Assembly: GCA_963663365.2 (NCBI GenBank)
Contig: CAXXIH010000002.1
Location: forward strand, 310,001-374,000
DNA length: 64,000 nucleotides
Direction of reading: 5' to 3'
Origin: G963663365 sp963663365
GTDB lineage: Bacteria; Hinthialibacterota; Hinthialibacteria; Hinthialibacterales; G963663365
Every line of letters starts with the position of its first letter. Within the stretch, counting starts at the first letter, position 1. A program made the translations under genes and the position numbers. Below, in pieces: positions 60,921 to 64,000 of the stretch. A model generated the notes under the pieces. That model saw only the letters and a program-made list of their open reading frames with translations. It ran no database searches and had not been told where the DNA came from.

Positions 60921-63900
60921 CTAGCCACTATCCTCGGCCGAGACCGGTTCGGCAAGTGGATCGTGATCCCATTCCACAACAAACGACATCGGTTGGCTTT
61001 CCACATAGTCGTTCCATGCACCGGCGCCATATAACAAGTTTCCGCCAAAAGCCTCGTACGCCAAGTAATCGGCATCATTATTGTTGTCAGGCCGATTGGC
61101 GCCCCAATATGTATATACCCAACTCTCACCGGTGACCCAACGCCACGCCATCCCATATAGAATTTCGCTTGTCTCATCCAGGCGTTCGTCTTGATATGCA
61201 CCAAGCCACGATCCACTTAGAAGATCCCATCGAAACGTATTGACAAGAAAGTTGTTTTCGAGGCTAGACGTTACAGTGGCAAGATCGCCCATTTCATCAA
61301 AAAGTTGTTGCGCATATTGGCGGGCTTCCGTCCAACTCAATTCTTCAGCAACCAACGCGTAATAGTGACCATTGTGGTCCCATCGAACAGGACCGGCTAT
61401 CCCCTGGTCATTAATTGGAATCGCGGTCGGTGTAGGTGATGGCGTTGGAGTGGGCACAATCCATGGAAGCGGAACTTCCTGTAACGCTTCCACTCCTATC
61501 CGCAACAGGCGGAGCGAACGATCATCGGCGACGATATATTCGGTTGCAGATTGAATAACGATATCAGAAGGCGAAGAGAAATGAAAAACATTAAGAGGCA
61601 CTCCATCAATTTGAAATCCCTCAATCCCGCTGCCCGCCAACCATTTATATCCGTTTTCCGACCATAAAAGGAGGCGCTGATTGCCCGTATCAGCTATAAG
61701 CAAACGGCCATCGGGCAAAAGAACCATTTTTTCAGGAAACAGAAGCGATGTTTCCGATGCCATCTCCAAACCATTTTCGCCACGCTTATGTCCGGCAACG
61801 ACTTCTGAATTCCACGTATCGCCAGACTTATAAAAACGGCGAATCCGGGCTTGTTTGTATTCAGTCACAAAGATTTCATCATCGTTTTTCAGCACAATGG
61901 CAACAGGCTCATCCAACTGCGGGTCAAAATCTTCCGGAAAAAATGAATCGATTATATTGCTTTCAAGGTTAACAACACGCAGGGCGTGATTGCCCGTATC
62001 CGCAATTAAAATGCGTCCATCGGAGAGTTCGGCCAGATCGCATGGATAATTCAGAAATGCACTGCTTGCCGAATTACCATCTCCGGAATGACCGAGATCG
62101 CCGGTTCCTGCGACCAAAGACCACGATTCTGAATCAAACGCATATTTGAGGACACGATGATGGCCTGAGTCACATATCAACAAGCTATCATCCGTCGCAT
62201 AGAGACCGGTCGGGGAAGATAACTGATAATCAGTACCCGTATCATCGTAAAATTGATGCCAATAGCCGTTTGCATCGCAACGCATAATGCGGTTGGCTGC
62301 GGTGTCGCTAACAAAGATTTCGCCGTCATGCATAACAAGACGGCGGGCCTGCTGAAACTCAGTCCCAACTTGGATAGGGGCAATGGGACCGGAGACAAAA
62401 CGATCCCCAGCCAAAGTGGTGACTTCTCCATGCGGCACAGGAGGCAACACAAAATTAGAATCCTGATGCGAGCCATTCTGAAAATAGAGGCGCAGTTCAT
62501 TTCCGCTTGAGGCGATAATGTCATCATCGCCATCCCCATCCATATCATCCACACATACATCCGTGGGATAAAAATTCATTTCGAGCGGGATTGAAGCGCC
62601 GAATTCGATGCTATTGATTCCCGGCAGGTATTCAAGACCATTCGCATACGATAAAAGATCAAGAAAACCGTCATTGTTAAAATCTCCCGGAATGAGTTCC
62701 CCCTGAAATGTCATCGCCAACGCATCATCCTTTAAATGCGTCTGAAATCGTTTTGGGGTCGAATGTCCAAGAAGAAATCCACCGGATATCCTGGGTTCAT
62801 CTAATGATCCAACCCATTGTTCGATCGGTTCACTGTCTCTGAGTATCCAGTAAATCCGCACTGTTGATCCGTAGCGAACCACAAGCCGGGGATCGCTGGA
62901 ACCATGAAGTGAATTAAATGTTGCAAGATGCCCGCCGTTTCCTTCCGGCCAAGATATTATCGGAAGAATAGTATCTTCATTAACCAATTCGAGCAGGCTT
63001 GTGCCACGGGAAGGTTCAGCGGCCAGATCATCCGCCGAACGGAAAATCGTATCTGCAAGCATAAAAGTCCGGTTGTCAATTAACGCGATGGAAGTTATAA
63101 GATAATCATTAGGATCATCCAACGACGATGTTGTGTCATATTCCCGAACCAAACTGACCTTATCACCATCGATTTCGAGTTCATATACAGACGAGGCAAG
63201 CCTCATCTCGTTGGGAGAATCCAATTCAAAGTCCCAAGTCCTTCCCAGGCTCGCTACAACCCGGCTGGTATTCTCTGTGGGTACCATTTGAATCGCTATG
63301 GGAATTGTGCGAGCCCTCCCCCATTCAGAAATCTCTTTGATATTTTGCTCAAATACGGTGGCACCGAAACGTGCATATCGCCGTTGCGCGAAATTAAAAA
63401 TTCGAAGATGCGCGCCGGTGACATTGCTACTGCCACTAATGGTGTAAACGCTGCCGGCACGAACATCGAGTACTAAATTAGACGCGTGTGGGACGAGTAG
63501 TATTTCGTTATGTAAACCGGGAACCCAATCGCGGCCAAGCAGAGGCTCCGCGCTTTGATATACACCAGGGCTGGTGCAGTACATTACCTGGAACGAAGGA
63601 TCGTAATCGCGAGTAGCGCTATTGGCAATCAGAATATCGCGATCTCCATCGCTGTCGACATCCACAAATTGGATGCGTATTTCACCAAGCATATTGGGGA
63701 CAGTATATGACTCAACCGTCCAAGAATCTAACACCGGTGTCGGCGTTGGACTGAGCGTAGGAATTGGCAGCACTTCCTGCGCATTGATGTAACCCAAATT
63801 CTCAAGAGGAGTAACAACGATTCTGTCGATATATACGGAAACAGGATTATCTGAAGCCGCCACGGCCTGGATAACGGGAACCAAATCTCCGTCGCGTTGA

Positions 63901-64000
63901 TTATAAATCAGTTGAATATCAAGCCACTGACCTGTAACGGCTTCACTATCAGCGAAGGAGTTGGTGAACATGACCCCATTGAAGGTGGAAAGGTCGCCTC
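60921..64000 (-). CDS. giant NHL/FG-GAP protein with C-terminal C-type lectin domain (5' end beyond window)
   Basis: The frame stays open to the right edge on the minus strand (an internal Met at 63971 is not the start), so over 1020 residues are seen and the N-terminus is missing. There are Pro-Thr linkers (LPIPTLSPTPTPVLD; IVPTPTPSPTPTAIP). FG-GAP-type motifs (DDMDGDGDDDIIAS, GDFNNDGFLDLLSY) and at least four NHL blades (DGRILIADTGNHALRV; DGRLLIADTGNQRLLL) form one or two propellers. The last 130 residues are a C-type lectin domain: SWTEARQYAQQLFDEMGDLA, the WLGAYQD strand, WVTGESWVYTYW and AWNDYVESQPMSFVVEW. It is probably a surface protein that binds glycans. It is convergent with the M6-LRR gene, with an 18 bp gap. 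Confidence 0.85.
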   Translation of the reverse strand, partial: GDLSTFNGVMFTNSFADSEAVTGQWLDIQLIYNQRDGDLVPVIQAVAASDNPVSVYIDRIVVTPLENLGYINAQEVLPIPTLSPTPTPVLDSWTVESYTVPNMLGEIRIQFVDVDSDGDRDILIANSATRDYDPSFQVMYCTSPGVYQSAEPLLGRDWVPGLHNEILLVPHASNLVLDVRAGSVYTISGSSNVTGAHLRIFNFAQRRYARFGATVFEQNIKEISEWGRARTIPIAIQMVPTENTSRVVASLGRTWDFELDSPNEMRLASSVYELEIDGDKVSLVREYDTTSSLDDPNDYLITSIALIDNRTFMLADTIFRSADDLAAEPSRGTSLLELVNEDTILPIISWPEGNGGHLATFNSLHGSSDPRLVVRYGSTVRIYWILRDSEPIEQWVGSLDEPRISGGFLLGHSTPKRFQTHLKDDALAMTFQGELIPGDFNNDGFLDLLSYANGLEYLPGINSIEFGASIPLEMNFYPTDVCVDDMDGDGDDDIIASSGNELRLYFQNGSHQDSNFVLPPVPHGEVTTLAGDRFVSGPIAPIQVGTEFQQARRLVMHDGEIFVSDTAANRIMRCDANGYWHQFYDDTGTDYQLSSPTGLYATDDSLLICDSGHHRVLKYAFDSESWSLVAGTGDLGHSGDGNSASSAFLNYPCDLAELSDGRILIADTGNHALRVVNLESNIIDSFFPEDFDPQLDEPVAIVLKNDDEIFVTEYKQARIRRFYKSGDTWNSEVVAGHKRGENGLEMASETSLLFPEKMVLLPDGRLLIADTGNQRLLLWSENGYKWLAGSGIEGFQIDGVPLNVFHFSSPSDIVIQSATEYIVADDRSLRLLRIGVEALQEVPLPWIVPTPTPSPTPTAIPINDQGIAGPVRWDHNGHYYALVAEELSWTEARQYAQQLFDEMGDLATVTSSLENNFLVNTFRWDLLSGSWLGAYQDERLDETSEILYGMAWRWVTGESWVYTYWGANRPDNNNDADYLAYEAFGGNLLYGAGAWNDYVESQPMSFVVEWDHDPLAEPVSAEDSG

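Overview
The window is a 64 kb chromosomal stretch from a bacterium with about 50 % GC and no sign of phage, IS or plasmid functions. I see no rRNA, tRNA or CRISPR array. The gene content points to an uncultured, polymer-degrading, Gram-negative lineage of the Candidatus Hydrogenedentes / Sumerlaeota / PVC type. The signs are several uroporphyrinogen-decarboxylase-like (URO-D) paralogs, secreted sialidase-like propellers, a sulfatase tail, isolated short prepilin genes with a GspG-like C-terminus, FG-GAP/NHL proteins, and Pro-Thr linkers in very large exported proteins. This assignment is inference from gene style, not from a marker gene.

Layout. (1) 1-8.1 kb: C-terminus of an arylsulfatase, a secreted transglutaminase-like protein, an FG-GAP propeller, an MFS carrier, a Tat-exported endonuclease/phosphatase-fold enzyme and a Gfo/Idh/MocA dehydrogenase. 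(2) 8.1-22.3 kb: four diverged URO-D family proteins interleaved with an FAD-dependent oxidoreductase, a sodium:solute symporter, an MFS carrier and three secreted propellers; this looks like uptake and catabolism of sugar-like or methylated compounds. (3) 22.3-29.8 kb: a hydrogen/signalling island with a divergent single-domain response regulator, a [NiFe] hydrogenase large subunit, a Tat-exported small subunit, a receiver protein with a cysteine cluster, and a membrane hybrid histidine kinase whose periplasmic domain has a CxxCH haem motif. (4) 29.8-48.3 kb: carbohydrate functions (GH38-like mannosidase, GH172, sugar ABC permease and binding protein without an ATPase, TIM-barrel isomerase, sialate O-acetylesterase, parallel beta-helix protein, lactonase, a 902-residue mutarotase-tailed protein) with two orphan prepilins. 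(5) 48.3-55.3 kb: a complete tetR-outer membrane factor-fusion protein-RND pump operon, followed by a small frameshifted secreted-protein gene. (6) 55.6-64 kb: an M14 carboxypeptidase, a 1295-residue M6 metalloprotease fused to a 31-copy leucine-rich repeat with a cysteine ladder, and a very large NHL/FG-GAP/C-type-lectin protein that runs off the right edge.

How the parts may work together. Most exported proteins could take part in attacking decorated polysaccharides or glycoproteins at the cell surface, with carriers and cytoplasmic URO-D, Gfo/Idh and isomerase enzymes processing the products. The most interesting locus is region 3. The hydrogenase large subunit stops exactly at the active-site His of its last motif, so it has no maturation peptide, a trait shared with H2-sensing hydrogenases. 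It sits beside a haem-c-type sensor kinase. I propose an extracytoplasmic H2- or redox-sensing module, but this has not been tested.
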